A stretch of 64,000 nucleotides of DNA from Russula earlei. Lineage: Eukaryota > Basidiomycota > Agaricomycetes > Russulales > Russulaceae. A program made the translations under genes and the position numbers. The stretch lies in contig JAGFNK010000207.1 in NCBI GenBank assembly GCA_025769875.1, forward strand, positions 1 through 64,000, written 5' to 3'. Below, piece after piece: positions 22,842-33,930 of the stretch (the first letter of the stretch is position 1; each line of letters begins with the position of its first letter). The notes under the pieces were generated by a model that was not told the DNA's origin, searched no databases, and saw only the letters and a list, made by a program, of their open reading frames with translations.

Positions 22842-24226
22842 ATGACGACCACTGACCAGTCGATTTTAGACCGGGTGGGAATCAACACGCTCCCCGATGA
22901 TGTTCTCGTGGAAATATTCCATTTCTATGTGAATAGCCGGCCCATACGGACAAACGGATGGCATACACTGGTCCATGTATGTCAAAGATGGCGATGTGCC
23001 GTGTTTTCATCGCCAATTCGCTTGAGCCTGCGACTTGAGTACACAGGAATAAGACCGATGTCTGAGATGCTGGACGTCTGGCCAGTTTTGCCGGTGGTGA
23101 TAAGCCACGGTGTATTCTCGTCGAAATCCTGGGAAAACATAGTCGATGCCCTCGAGTCGGAGCATCGCCATCACATATGTCAAATCCGTTTATTTCACAT
23201 TCCAACATCACATTGGGAAAGATTCGTGGCGGCGACGCAGAAATCATTGCCGGAGCTGACATCTCTGCTGTTTTGGGTACAAGACAGCACTGCGACGTTC
23301 CTTCCCGATTCGTTCCTGGGCGGATCCGCCCCACTTGTACGATATCTTTCGTTGAGCATTTCTAGGAATCCCTAAACTACTTTTGTCTGCCAATCAACTT
23401 GTCGTTCTTCGCCTTTTCAATATTCCCGATTCCGGTTACATCCCCCCCCCAGGATTTGGTCACCGCCCTGTCGGTCATGTCCAGACTTGAAACCTTTTAC
23501 CTTGAATTCCAATCACCTCGATATCCGGCAAGTCGACCTCCACCTCCGCTCACACGCTCTGTTCTCCCCGCTCTCACTTTTCTCGTGTTCTGCGGCGTTC
23601 ACGAGTACTTGGAGGCCTCACTGGCCCAAGTCGAGGCTCCTCTTATCAACAAACACCACATAGTATTCTTCATGGACCTCGACTTTGTCCTCCCACATCT
23701 CCACCGGTTCATCGATCACGCAGAATGGTTCAAGACATCATCTGACAGAGCAATTGTGCGCACTTCCGCTCGTGCAATCCAACTTTCCATTTTCAGAGGC
23801 ACAAATCGGTTTCCGGAGTTCTCGTTGGAAATCAGGTGCAGAGAGTTGGATTGGCAGCTTGCATTGCTGGCCCAGGTCTGCAGCCCATCCTTTCCCCTTC
23901 TCTCCAGACTCGTTCAGCTCGACATCACGGACGGTGCTCCTCAATCACACTGGAAAGATGACATGGAAATCACACAATGGCTGGAACTCCTCGCCCCGTT
24001 TACTGCTGTGAAAGATCTGCGCTTATCCCATCAAGCCGCACGACATATCTGCCAAGCGCTGGAAGAGCTCGCGGAAGAAGAAAGAGTCACAGAAGTCTTG
24101 CCCGCTCTACATAACATCTTCTTGAGCGACCTCCAGTTATCGGAATCCGTTCCAATATATATGGAGGGATTCGTCGCCAGGCGAACACTTTCTGATCACC
24201 CTGTGGCTGTCCGTCGTTGGGGATAG
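22842..24226 (+). CDS. F-box protein (two frame breaks)
   Basis: The N-terminus carries an F-box, the Skp1-binding module of SCF ubiquitin ligases: INTLPDDVLVEIFHFYVNS, then WHTLVHVCQRWRCAVFSSP at residues about 14-60. The rest resembles the leucine-rich body of the large basidiomycete F-box family, with LTSLLFWVQDST, APLVRYLSLSIS, LVVLRLFNIPDSGYI, LVTALSVMSRLETFYLEFQSP, LPALTFLVFCGVHEYLEAS and VKDLRLSHQAARHICQALEE. The frame breaks at about 23355-23366 (after LSIS, before GIPKLLLSANQ) and in a run of nine C at 23442-23450, which needs one base fewer. The remaining 250 codons are open to TAG at 24224-24226. This family turns over rapidly in mushrooms, so a decaying paralogue is as possible as sequence error. 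The target protein is unknown. Confidence 0.7.
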
Positions 24227-24783
24227 GACCTAGGCAGGATTGATGAGTTCTTTAGGCCCCTTTTACCAACCAAGAATTCTTGAATCTTGAACTTGAACTT
24301 GGATTTTGGGATTTTCCGGGAGTGACAGGAATGACAGGTGTGATGTAAGTGACATAATAAACTAATATGAGTCCATTTCAAATATGAGTTATTTTCCAGT
24401 GTGATTTTTTTGAATTCGCTTTTGTATACCGCTTTATAAACTAAGTACATGGGCGGTCCCTGGGTACCTAAGAGCTAGCTTATCACGCACTGTGCCCAGC
24501 CCAAAACACTAAAAGTAACCTATGACTTCCTACCGTTCTGCATATATAGGGATAGGGGAGCAGGTTTCGTGCTCGAATGAGAAGGACAAAAAAAGGGGGC
24601 CAGAGCATGGGGAACCAGCTCAGGTCGAAGGTGCAGGGGATTGGAGTTGTACGTGGGGGCGGCAAAAACACGAGCGAAAACACACGATCAAAAAGCCTAT
24701 TGTCCAGTGTAGTTAGGGGGTGGAGCATTGCTCACGCATTGTGTGGGAGGGTTTGACTGTGTCTCCAGCACAGATGCATGTGT

Positions 24784-26022
24784 CTAGAGCATGGGGGCAG
24801 TTGGTGTTCTGCTGAAGGGCGCGAAGGCCAGTCCGGTGAAGGATGTTGGGGCAGGGGGAGTGGGGCTGGGCGAGAAGTTGGCAGCGCTTGGGGTGGGAGT
24901 GGCGCCAATTGGGTTGAGGGTTGGACATTTCAGGGTGGGGTGTTTCTTGTTGATGTTCTTTGGTGGGTTGCTTCTCCAGCGCTTTAGGGTTACCACATGC
25001 CCAAGCATGTGTAGGGTGCGTAAGCGAAGGAGTGCCTGGGCCTTTGTGCCATCTGGGTCTTCAAAGGAGACTGAGAGGGAGGAGTGCACGCCTGGGGCAT
25101 AAGTTGATGGGGGCCTAACCCATGAAGGGGGTTGGGTAATGGTGAGGGTGACGTAGGTGGGGTTCTCAGCCAGGAGTGCTTGGTGGCACTCCTGTGGGGT
25201 GTATGCTTCTCTTGTGTTAGTTTTGCCAGTTGGGGCAGCGTTTATTGTAAGTTTGGACCATTTGACATTTGGTCGCACTGGTGGGGGTTCTTGGGGTGCA
25301 GAGATGGAGTTGACTGAGAGGGAGGCTTGCAGGGCCTCGGAGATTGCGGGGAGGGAGGTCATGAGGTTGTGTGCCGTGGTATTCGGACCACCCCAAATCA
25401 CTAGGTTACCCTTTTGTGTCCACCTTGCGGCAGACACGTGGACTTGGTTGTTGTTGGTTGAACGTAAGGCAGAGTTGATGGTGGCGCATATGTCCGTGGG
25501 GTTAGGGCGGAGGGAGGCCGGCCAGGTGTAAGCAGATGTCTTCATGACCGCACTAGGGCGGGGGGGAAGGGAGGCCTTGGCTGCGTATGTGGGAGTGGTG
25601 TTAGAGGCTGGGGTCAATGGGACTTTGGCCTTGGCGGGTGTTGTGGTGTTTTTGGGCAGGGCTTTGATTTCCTTTCTCACGTCGACTGAAGCCTGAGTGA
25701 GATTGATAAGTGTGGTCTCCAGGCTGGTGAGGCGGTTCTGGAGTGAGTTAAGTTCTCTGGTAGGGGCAGTGGATTGTGGGTGGTGCCCTAAGGGGAGGGC
25801 AGTGACTAGAGTATCATTCAGGAAGAGCTTCAGGAGGTGTGCAGAGGCCTTCATTGACTTGTCCGGATGGGTGAGTTTAGAGGGATGCAGATGCTTTAGA
25901 TAGGCATGGGCGAGCCCAAGTATACTAGCCAAAGAGTCATGGTTGGGGGGTAGTAGGTTTCGGAGTTGTTCCCCAGGGAAGGGGAGAAAGGCTGGGAGAG
26001 GGATTGTTTGCCTGGTGGGCAT
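24784..26022 (-). CDS. LINE ORF1-like protein inside the TIR element
   Basis: One uninterrupted frame of 412 codons starts MPTRQTIPLPAFLPFPG and ends FSRTPTAPML. The N-terminal part is helical (LLKLFLNDTLVTALPLG, then LQNRLTSLETTLINLTQ, a probable coiled coil). The middle carries Ser/Thr/Pro linkers. The C-terminal half has two RRM-like stretches (ARWTQKGNLVIWGGPNTT; YVTLTITQPPSWVR followed by LLRLRTLHMLGHVVTLKRW). This arrangement resembles ORF1 nucleic-acid-binding proteins encoded upstream of reverse transcriptase in basidiomycete non-LTR elements. The usual CCHC knuckles and the ORF2 reverse transcriptase are absent here. A full-length frame without stops, against the decay seen in other elements nearby, suggests recent insertion or selection. 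Confidence 0.55.
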   Translation of the reverse strand: MPTRQTIPLPAFLPFPGEQLRNLLPPNHDSLASILGLAHAYLKHLHPSKLTHPDKSMKASAHLLKLFLNDTLVTALPLGHHPQSTAPTRELNSLQNRLTSLETTLINLTQASVDVRKEIKALPKNTTTPAKAKVPLTPASNTTPTYAAKASLPPRPSAVMKTSAYTWPASLRPNPTDICATINSALRSTNNNQVHVSAARWTQKGNLVIWGGPNTTAHNLMTSLPAISEALQASLSVNSISAPQEPPPVRPNVKWSKLTINAAPTGKTNTREAYTPQECHQALLAENPTYVTLTITQPPSWVRPPSTYAPGVHSSLSVSFEDPDGTKAQALLRLRTLHMLGHVVTLKRWRSNPPKNINKKHPTLKCPTLNPIGATPTPSAANFSPSPTPPAPTSFTGLAFAPFSRTPTAPML

Positions 26023-26033
26023 GATGGTGGTAT

Positions 26034-26090
26034 GAAGTTAAGAAGCTGGTGTGAAGTTAAGAAGCTGGTGTGAAGTTAAGAAGCTGGTGT
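26034..26090. repeat. 19-bp tandem repeat, three copies
   Basis: GAAGTTAAGAAGCTGGTGT is repeated three times in perfect head-to-tail order just upstream of the ORF1-like start codon. It could be a promoter-type repeat of the kind seen at LINE 5' ends. Confidence 0.7.
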
Positions 26091-26529
26091 TCCAGTGTGA
26101 TTTGCCAGGTTTACATGTGATATGTAAAATATTTTTTCTAACCCTTCCTTCCACTCCTTCCAAGTGGAATATTGCAAGCATGTCATAAGGCAGAATATGT
26201 GTCACCAATGTGTGGGTGCACATCTTTGTGCAAATTTTGTATGTGCAGCTCTGGTGAAAATGGGGCTGCAAGCACCCAGATGTTGAGCTCGAGTACTAGT
26301 TGGACTGCTCGACTCCAAGTTTGATGCTGACACATCATGTGTAACCCCAAATATGTGAATATGCAAATGACAACAAAAAAAATTGCATATTAATTTATTA
26401 TATACATCATATCACTTACATCACTCCTGTCACTCCTGTCACTCCTGGAAAATCCCGAAATCCAAGTTCAAGTTCAAGATTCAAGAATTCTCGGTTGGTA
26501 AAAGGGGCCTTATTATGCACCCCATCTAA

Positions 26530-26830
26530 TCAGTACCTGACACCATTTACCTCCTGTGCAATTGTCGTTATTTGGCGCATGGCCCCGATGAAGAGCGAAG
26601 AGGGCAAGGGGAGATGCACGCACTGCAAAGTGGGCGACGGTGCGAGACGCAAGCTCGTATGCGTTATGCGAGAGGTATCGAGAACAGGAAGCCGGTAGTT
26701 TAGTACCCCGCGACGCAACATGCGTTTTACCGTATACATGGCAATGCAGTTCGTAACTCGGTGAAATTCACAAAAGGGCTATGCAAAGATACTTTGGATC
26801 AGAAGGGGAGTCAGGAGGGTCTCTGTTTAA
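26530..26830. repeat. third, partial copy of the duplication's right end
   Basis: This stretch matches the right ends of copies 1 (about 19000-19370) and 2 (about 33560-33830). Shared anchors are GAACAGGA followed by a conserved gap, then AACTCGGTGAAATTCACAAAA and GCTATGCA. It is followed by an unrelated 350-bp piece and then copy 2, so a further unit once stood here and was mostly deleted. Confidence 0.55.
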
Positions 26831-26949
26831 AAGAAAAGGTCCATGAGCCCACCCGGGCCTCTTCACAGACCGCACCGTCCTCAACGGATGAACAAGCCCC
26901 CTTCCGTGCTATACACAATGCCAACGACACAATTGAGGGTCGTGAACGT

Positions 26950-27147
26950 TTAAAGATGCTCCGCATGCGGCCAGCACGGCCCAGCAGTCAACGAGCAGAG
27001 CAGAGTCTTCCCAGCGTTCGGCACGCCGACACGATCACGCTTTCCGGGAGCGTGCCGGTGACCGACGCCTTCGTGGGGCTGATCACGACGATGCCAACAT
27101 CCGCAAATGGCTTGACTTACCACATCGACTTGGACGGTGTTAAACAA
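26950..27147 (-). other. short frame with a P-loop-like motif
   Basis: A 65-codon minus frame contains RVGVPNAGKTLLCSLTAG, which resembles the GxPNxGKT P-loop of TRAFAC GTPases such as Obg or Mtg1. No G4 (NKxD) or other motif follows, and flanking frames are closed. It may be a relic of a GTPase gene, which would fit because the Obg remnant lies beside the right end of copy 1. It could also be chance. Confidence 0.25.
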
Positions 27148-29666
27148 GGCAAGTTAGCCTATTTCCCGGTCCACGGAACAGGAAAAACGAATGACAGGTA
27201 AATCACGTGCTTAGGACTTAAGCATTTTATTTCTCTTTTGATCTAGCCATTGTCCACATGATGGGATGTGTAACATTGCATAGTACCGGAGTAGGAGTTG
27301 AACAAAAAGAGGGGGCCGTGCAATACTCGTCTGGAGCTCGGAGTCAAGCGGTCAGGTTAATCGTTTACGCGAATGGAGCAGTGTCGCACCGTAGACGCGT
27401 CGGAGCTGACGCACCAGTTTTACAGTTCATTCTCTCTTCGTTAGCGGACGGACTTGTGTCATACCGATAAACCATTGGACACAGTACGCGGACTGCAGGG
27501 CCTTTGTTGGGAGGCACAGGAAACAAGTTAGGGCGGTTGTGGAAGAAAAGTCGGACACATACGAGAATACTTCTCCTGTTCCCCAGGCTCCGGGATTCGT
27601 CCTTGCTGCGGGTTGGGGAAGGGGGAGATGGTCAAAAGGGTTCACGGTAAAACGCCACATGTAAAGGTGCGTCGTGGGTCTTTTCGCTTCGCCCAGGTTG
27701 GTTATCACCTACCAGAGTCTGACTGCCAGTGATTGAGCATCGGGGAAGGGGATGTGCTCCTGTCGATCCAAAGTCGGAAAGGTTATGGCACTCGGGCGGA
27801 GATTGTGAACCAGGAGGGTGAAAAAAAAAGCCGATATTTCACGAATTTGTAGGGAGAGACGCCAAAGGATCCTTGTAGAATTTAGGGACGAGTGGCTAAG
27901 AGGGAATTTGGAAGGGGGACGGGAAAGAGAGTTAAGCAGACGTGGGGCCTTTCGCTTCCTGGCGGTTTGACGACGGAAGTGAATGATGGGAGAAAAAGCT
28001 CATGCGAACAAGCGGTTAAAGAGGTTGAGGAGGGGCAGACGTATAAATCTGATCGCGTAGAAGTTGGGGAAATGTCCTAAGTTACAGGGAGTCAAACAGA
28101 CAGTAAATATTATGGTAGAGCTTGTGCTTGTATTTGTGGTAGGGGGTTGGGCAGCCGGGGGACATCCTTGCTACGCTGGTAAAAACAAGAGAGGGGGGAA
28201 GGCGGGGAATGTGTGAGGAGTACAGGGACACTGGAAAGAACGTCTTTGATCTACAGGATTTGGAGGACACTTGGAGGATGATGAGAAATCGAAGGGGGGC
28301 AAAAATAAAAATATGATCGTTGAGAATAAACGGGACAGTGAACAGAAATTGAGAGCCCCTAGTGCGGCTCACGAGATGAGCGGAGCGGGGGACCAAATTG
28401 GAAGACGGGGACAACCACAACCGGTCAGAATCCGCCTGGCCGTGTTGACCTTGTCATCTTGTCCCTTGCACCTTGTTGCTCTCCCTTGCCTTGTTCAAGT
28501 CACTCACCTGTCGTTCTTGTCATTCAGTGCATCGCTGACGCCACTCTTGTACTCCCTCCATGTAGTCCCTTCAATATCGAGACGATCTCGAAGCGCTTTC
28601 GAGTGCGGCATAGACCCCGTCAAGTTTGTCGCTAAATAGCGGTGCAATTTTTCCTCAATAGTTTCTTCGCGTTGGGGAAAGTCTCCTGAACATATTGCGT
28701 AGCCAAGTCAGCCCCTCAATAATTCAAGATTCTTGTCGTTGAGCCGGATGGCCAGCACCTTGACGGCAGTACCGAGCGCACAATAGCCAAGTAAAGCGAC
28801 TTCTCTCGATTTCTTGCGACTTGCTACGGTTTTCAAATCACACCGGATTATTCTCTTGATCACTCTGACTTGTTCTTGCGCTCCGGACGACCAATTGAAC
28901 GTCCTGTTCGCGGAGCAAGTGACTTGATCAGTCCAGAGAGCTCTTGCACGCTCAGGTCTCAGTCCAGTCACAGAAGCAAGCCGTTTCTGTCTTGAGTGCT
29001 TTCATGCACAAATTTCGATCACCACTTGAAGGTATCTTGCTCATTGTCGATCGTTCACGGCGTGCGGTCCTTGTCACGATGTCACGTAGTTACGTGACAT
29101 CCGCTTATAGGCACGTGTCTGCCATCCAGGCCCCGCCCGGCGACCGGCGCTTGTACGCGCCAAGTGTTGCGGACGGACGGGAAACATGGATGACCGAGCG
29201 ATCAATAGACAGCGCAACCAACAGGTACATACTCCCAGATCACAGCTATAGCATTCCTATTGTCACGACCATCGCGACGCAAGATCAAATTGACATGTAA
29301 CGATAACTCGCCTGTTTCAGCTGTTCTGGTATAGAGGCCAGCGGCGGAAATACGTGTGCATAGTCTTCGCTAAGTTGTTTGAATTTTTTGACGGAAGCAA
29401 AAAAAGGATCGGCGCTAACCCAGTACCAATCTCTCGTTAGGGACGCGAGTGGGGAAAGCACCAGAGACCAGCACATAGGAAAGCTGGAGGGACATTCTTG
29501 CCGAGGATGCCAACAGTGAGCGATGATAGATGAGTCTGGGGCCAAAGGAGTGGGTGCGCGAAGAGAAAAGGTTCAAGAATCTAGGCTGGCGCCAGTTGAT
29601 GGCTCGCTCAGTACTGTATGTCGCGGGTTTGGTTGTCCATTCATTCCTCGAAACACCGCGTCACCA

Positions 29667-29672
29667 TATAAA
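29667..29672 (+). promoter_or_regulatory. TATA box of gene A2
   Basis: TATAAA stands 87 bases before the ATG in the same conserved block as in copy 1. Confidence 0.6.
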
Positions 29673-29753
29673 TGCTCCAAATTCTTCGTAATTCCCCGTC
29701 ACACTCATCTTGTCTCCCTGCCACATCTTCGTCCTTCTCTTTCGAGCTGAAGG

Positions 29754-30252
29754 ATGTCTCAGGTAAATCAGGAAAACTGCAAAGAGATGGTTTTCAGGGA
29801 GAAGTCGGTCCAAAAACAAGATGAAGATTACGATCTCTTCCTCTTTTGGCCCTCATTGGGCAATCGAGACATTTCTCTCTACGGGGTACGACAATAACTT
29901 TCCTCCTTGAAGTTGGCCACTGACAATATTTATTCCACAGCCTATCTCGCTTTGTTACTCTTACAACTACTCCGGATCGGATTCGAGGCCCCATGTATGC
30001 TCTGTTCTTGAATGACGCTCCGAGCAATGATGTTTACCTCTTCAGTCTCCGATAACATTTGCTCCCGTAATAAATCACTGGTCTCCTCCTCAACCAGAGG
30101 TATCAGTGAATCTCGGCCCCGAGCCTCCATGCAAACTTGAGGCTGGAACTCAGGTGCCGGGGGGGACGGCATCAGCAAAATATAGCACCCTTTTCCGGCT
30201 GGGTTTGTTCTTTACTGTACGTTCTTGTTTATTCATCAGGTTCTTCCACTAA
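29754..30252 (+). CDS. gene A2, paralogue of the unknown small protein
   Basis: Exons 29754-29885, 29941-29994 and 30046-30252 join in phase 0 to 130 aa, one residue shorter than A1. Shared stretches are MSQ, DEDYDLF, FWPSL, NRD, SLYG at the exon 1 end, exon 2 P-SL-YSY-YS-S-SRP, and exon 3 SPITFAP, NHW, PPQPE, SVN, PGGTAS and TLF-LG. Both introns keep their position and phase, and the final exon is 207 nt in both copies. About a third of residues differ, yet no stop or frameshift has arisen in either copy, which argues for selection. No domain is recognised. Neighbouring gene B2 lies tail-to-tail downstream, as in copy 1. Confidence 0.6.
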
Positions 30253-31594
30253 TCCGACGCGATCTTACACCACAGGGAATGGCCCACCGATTGGACCGTG
30301 CGATTGACGGGGTTAAAATTAAACTTCGCAAGCCGAAGTCGTGAAGGCTGTGACAATGCACACCAAATCAAACGTTATGTTGTTCTCGACCAATTCTATT
30401 CTCGCTCGCCTTCTTGCAGTCCGTCTTGTGCCTGGAGAACATCAACTTCAATATAAAATGAGAATGTTCGAGATTCATTCAATTAGACAGAGTACGAGAC
30501 CAAGCTGAAGCTCTGGTTTCTTAGCCACTTCTTTTTCTCTATTTGAGTCCTACGTAAGGACAGAACTCGCATTGTGGCTGCGGCTCGGCACGTGTTTGCT
30601 CTTGCTATATATTTGCCTACTTGCTTTTACGTCACTGTATATATAATAGATGTTTTCTCAATTCTAGGCAGCTCCGGACTACTATCGCCATTACGCACCG
30701 TGTATTGCCATTCGCTGAAAACGTCTTGCTCCGCTGTTACCCAGGCTGCGAACATGAACCATTCGAGTCGCAACAGGAGAAAAAAAGAGGCAAACAGGTA
30801 TGGGGACAATCAACCAGTCCGATTGCCTCCCGATAAAGCGAAGAGTTGGGGTTGAGTGGATCGCCGCGACAACAGAAAGTAAGATATGAGGACGAGTTCC
30901 GACTCCGGCACCAAAATGCCCATATGGACCGGGCCACTCGCCCAATCGCGCCAGCAGAGTCAAAGAAAAGTAAAAGAACCCCACGTACGGGTCTTGACCC
31001 ACGCACGCACACATATTCCCACCACAAGCTAGCCGGATCACTCGATTATATTTTGATGCCCAGACTTCACCGAAGAATATGACGAGGAATTGAGGTGTAG
31101 ACGTGAATTCAGATCGTGTGGCGTCTGATGGGATAGACACGCTGTACAGGTGCTCTCGGCAGCTCGACGCATCTGGAAGCCTTCTCAGTCCTGTCGAATT
31201 GAGATGAGGCTCGAGCTAGCCCGTGACAGGCGCATCACGTGCACAAATAGAACGCGAGTCGCTGTGTGGACGTGAACGCAACCTTGGTTCGAACCATCAT
31301 CCGCAATCGCCTAACTGCAGGCAAATTTTTGAGATGATAGCCTCTCAGGCCAAAGTATTGCCTCTGGCACTCAAGGCGTTGTGGAATCAATAACCGGTCG
31401 TATGACCCATGACTCGGAACTTGACCTCTTCTGGTATCATGGGGGGATGACGATCGAAGTGCGTATTGTTTTTTCCACCTATCTATCGGATCAACTCGTA
31501 GTATATCCTTTATCTAGCACAAGAGTGTAACTGAGATTAAGAAGCGTCCATCGATGTGACACATCAATGAATCGACACCACAAAGATGAAAACC

Positions 31595-32479
31595 TCACCC
31601 CCGCGGTACAAAGAGCCAGGCAAGCGACTTCACGTCTCTACCTCGCCGACTTGCGGATGTATCCCGTCGTTTACCGTGCACCAACGTCTTGCAATGTCGC
31701 TGCAGGGTGCAGCGGTCCGAAAATGGTATTCCTCCACAGCCCATGCACTTCCACACGCCATCTTCACACTTCATCAACCTCTTCCACCTCTCCTCGTCAG
31801 TTTCCCCTTCATCATGGAGATCTTCTATCATCCCCGTTCCTCCCTCCATCCGAGACTGGCTATGCTCAAGGGATCCGGCGGTTGACTCGATCGGCCCCTG
31901 TGGGAAAGTATGGGAAACTCCTTGCCGTGGTTCCACAAGAGCATTCATCCCGAGTTTGCAGTGACCAAGCTTGGATTCCTGTTTCGTTCTTCGTGGGGTC
32001 CTTCGGACTGGCAACGCTTGGGTCTCAACTCTCCGAGCTGCCCCCCTGTCCCCAGTCTTGACATCCTGATCGGTCATCCTTCTTTTCCTCGGCCGCCTTG
32101 CATTTAGTTCATCCTTGGCATTCGGACCTTCGTGTTTGACCATCCAACCTGAATCTCGTCTCTTTTCAAGGCCATAGTTTGCCTCCATCTGCCACTGCTC
32201 TCGAAGCGCCAGACCTTCTCTTATAATGTTTCCTGGGTCATCGTCTAACCAACCTTGCAGGGCAGGAGGGTATTCGCTATCCATTGCATCGGCTGGCGAA
32301 AGGGCCATGGGTGAAACAGTCTCAGTGCTAGGAGGCGAGGGGGGAGAGGGGGGGGTTAGGGTCGATGGATGGTTGAAGCTGTGTCCTTTGTCGTTCGGAA
32401 GCGTCGCAGGCCATGTCGTGCCCGCTGGTGCTACCGGCCAACCGAAGACCTTGAACCCAACATAAACCGGAGGAATCAT
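31595..32479 (-). CDS. gene B2, zinc-finger protein paralogue lacking the second finger
   Basis: One frame of 294 codons starts MIPPVYVGFKVFGWPVAP and aligns with the two broken frames of B1. A Pro/Ser-rich N-terminus is followed by NIIREGLALREQWQMEANYG, basic RRPRKRRM (possible nuclear signal), KLGHCKLGMNALVEPRQGV, acidic EDLHDEGETDEERWKRLM, and one C2H2 finger, CMGC-x12-H-x5-H. Where B1 has a second finger, about 70 bases are missing here and the frame runs on to an unrelated tail ending LFVPRG. It may still be expressed, but probably as a one-finger protein. Confidence 0.5.
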   Translation of the reverse strand: MIPPVYVGFKVFGWPVAPAGTTWPATLPNDKGHSFNHPSTLTPPSPPSPPSTETVSPMALSPADAMDSEYPPALQGWLDDDPGNIIREGLALREQWQMEANYGLEKRRDSGWMVKHEGPNAKDELNARRPRKRRMTDQDVKTGDRGAARRVETQALPVRRTPRRTKQESKLGHCKLGMNALVEPRQGVSHTFPQGPIESTAGSLEHSQSRMEGGTGMIEDLHDEGETDEERWKRLMKCEDGVWKCMGCGGIPFSDRCTLQRHCKTLVHGKRRDTSASRRGRDVKSLAWLFVPRG

Positions 32480-33930
32480 TCTTCATAAAAAGTACACACA
32501 AGTTTCTCGGAAGCTCCAGGCTTCACGAAAGGCAATGCCGCTGCTGCGGGCGAGGTTGGGACCACCTAACATGTCTCACTGTAAGCAGACTTCTCCAGTC
32601 CACCACACAGGCAGACAGTGGCTCACATTATTACAAGCCAGTTGCCCTGGGTTTATGCTATGTTCCCGACCGGCAATCTTGTTGAAGTCCTGTGTATTCT
32701 ATCTCATTTGCGGTGTGCTAGGTCTGTTACAACGAACACCAACCTCGACCGTCGGCAGGTGCATGCCTTGTTCATGGGTTGCCAGATCGTCGGAATGGGG
32801 CATCACTACCCCATTACGGAACGTGGCAACGTAGTGGTAAAGGGAAGACATCGTGGTTACTGAGATAAGTCTGACGGGTAGGCACACAAAATGCGGGAAG
32901 GCGCGTCGTCCCCAGCATGGCTGTTGTGGTTTATATGGGCGCCTGAATCTCACACGCCTTGACCTTCCTGTCCTACCTGGGAATTGTGGCAGTGAAAAGC
33001 TGCGCAGTTCTTTGCCACAAGACAAAATACTTCCCATGGATGGCAGGCTGGGTCCCAGAGATTGGACGGGTGCTTGAGGTACCCGCCGTCACGTGCTAGC
33101 AGTCCATGGAATGGAATCTCGGTGAGTGAGTCATAATAGTATAGTAGATCACCCATTCATTCCAGTTCTCTCCTCTCAGATAAGCCTCACAGAATGTAGA
33201 TCTAAATTCCGGAGTAAAATGCGCGTCCACCGTACTGGAGTGCTCTGACGCTCAAGGATTGAACGCGGTGCGCGCCGAACCTCACCCAAGGCCTCATGCC
33301 ACGATTCAAATATGCGCGTCGCGACGTCGCGCCAGGATCATTCGTCCTCATGAAGAATGGGGGCTGTGGTGGCAACCATGTTTACGTTACAAACGAGTCA
33401 CTCTTCGTATTCGTCCAACGCCGGTCTTGTGAGCCCGCCTTCAATTCAAATCATCCCGTCCAACTTTGGCAAATTGATTACAGCTGCCCCATTTCTTGGG
33501 TGAAACGTCGGGGTCCAATAAACCTCTCTGCATTCGTGAGATGAGGTCAGCTGCCAGCGTGGCGGTCGAGCTCCCCATCGGAGCGACATGGACTTAGGTG
33601 AAGGGCTCGGATGAAGAGCGAAGACGACAAGAGGGGGATGCAAGCACCACAGAGTGGGCGACCATGCAAGACGCACGCTGGTACGCTTATGCGGGAGGTT
33701 TCGAGAACAGGAGGATGGTACGCTAGTACATGAAACGATTGCCTGCGTTTTATGCACGAGTGTGGTTCGTAATTCATCAAAGCGCTATGCAAGGGTCCTT
33801 TGAGTGAGCCATGAGCGTCTGTGTTGGACAGGACGAACTGAAGCTGAATGAAAGGACCTGCCCGGTATAAAACAAAAGATGTCATCGGGTAGAATCAACC
33901 CTCGGCGCAAGGGTGCCCGAGTGGAAGTAA

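Larger units (their letters stand above)
24254..26510. mobile_element. terminal-inverted-repeat element, 2.26 kb
   Basis: About 105 bases at 24254-24358 recur inverted at 26405-26510. Both ends start AGGCCCCTTTTACCAACC and continue through a run of ACTTGAACTTGG-type subrepeats and GTGACAGGA subrepeats, with only a few mismatches. Flanks TTCTTT and TATTATG do not give a clear target duplication. Inside is one complete minus-strand frame that resembles a LINE ORF1 rather than a transposase, so the element is either non-autonomous with captured cargo or a DNA transposon that received a retroelement. It lies 27 bp past the F-box stop. Confidence 0.7.
27350..33850. repeat. ancient direct duplication, copy 2
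   Basis: This is the second copy of the segment at 13180-19390, in the same orientation and about 14.0-14.6 kb downstream. About 0.5 kb of extra sequence (roughly 30500-31560) lies between genes A2 and B2. The gene-free stretches 27350-29753, 30253-31594 and 32480-33850 hold only short open frames not conserved between copies. Confidence 0.75.

Noticed and set aside
27258..33037. Short frames in the duplicated segments outside genes A and B
   Set aside because: None keeps its frame between the two copies, which is the best test available here.
33905..33930. Possible tRNA start (GGTGCCCGAGTGG)
   Set aside because: No acceptor stem partner, T-loop or anticodon arm could be traced downstream.
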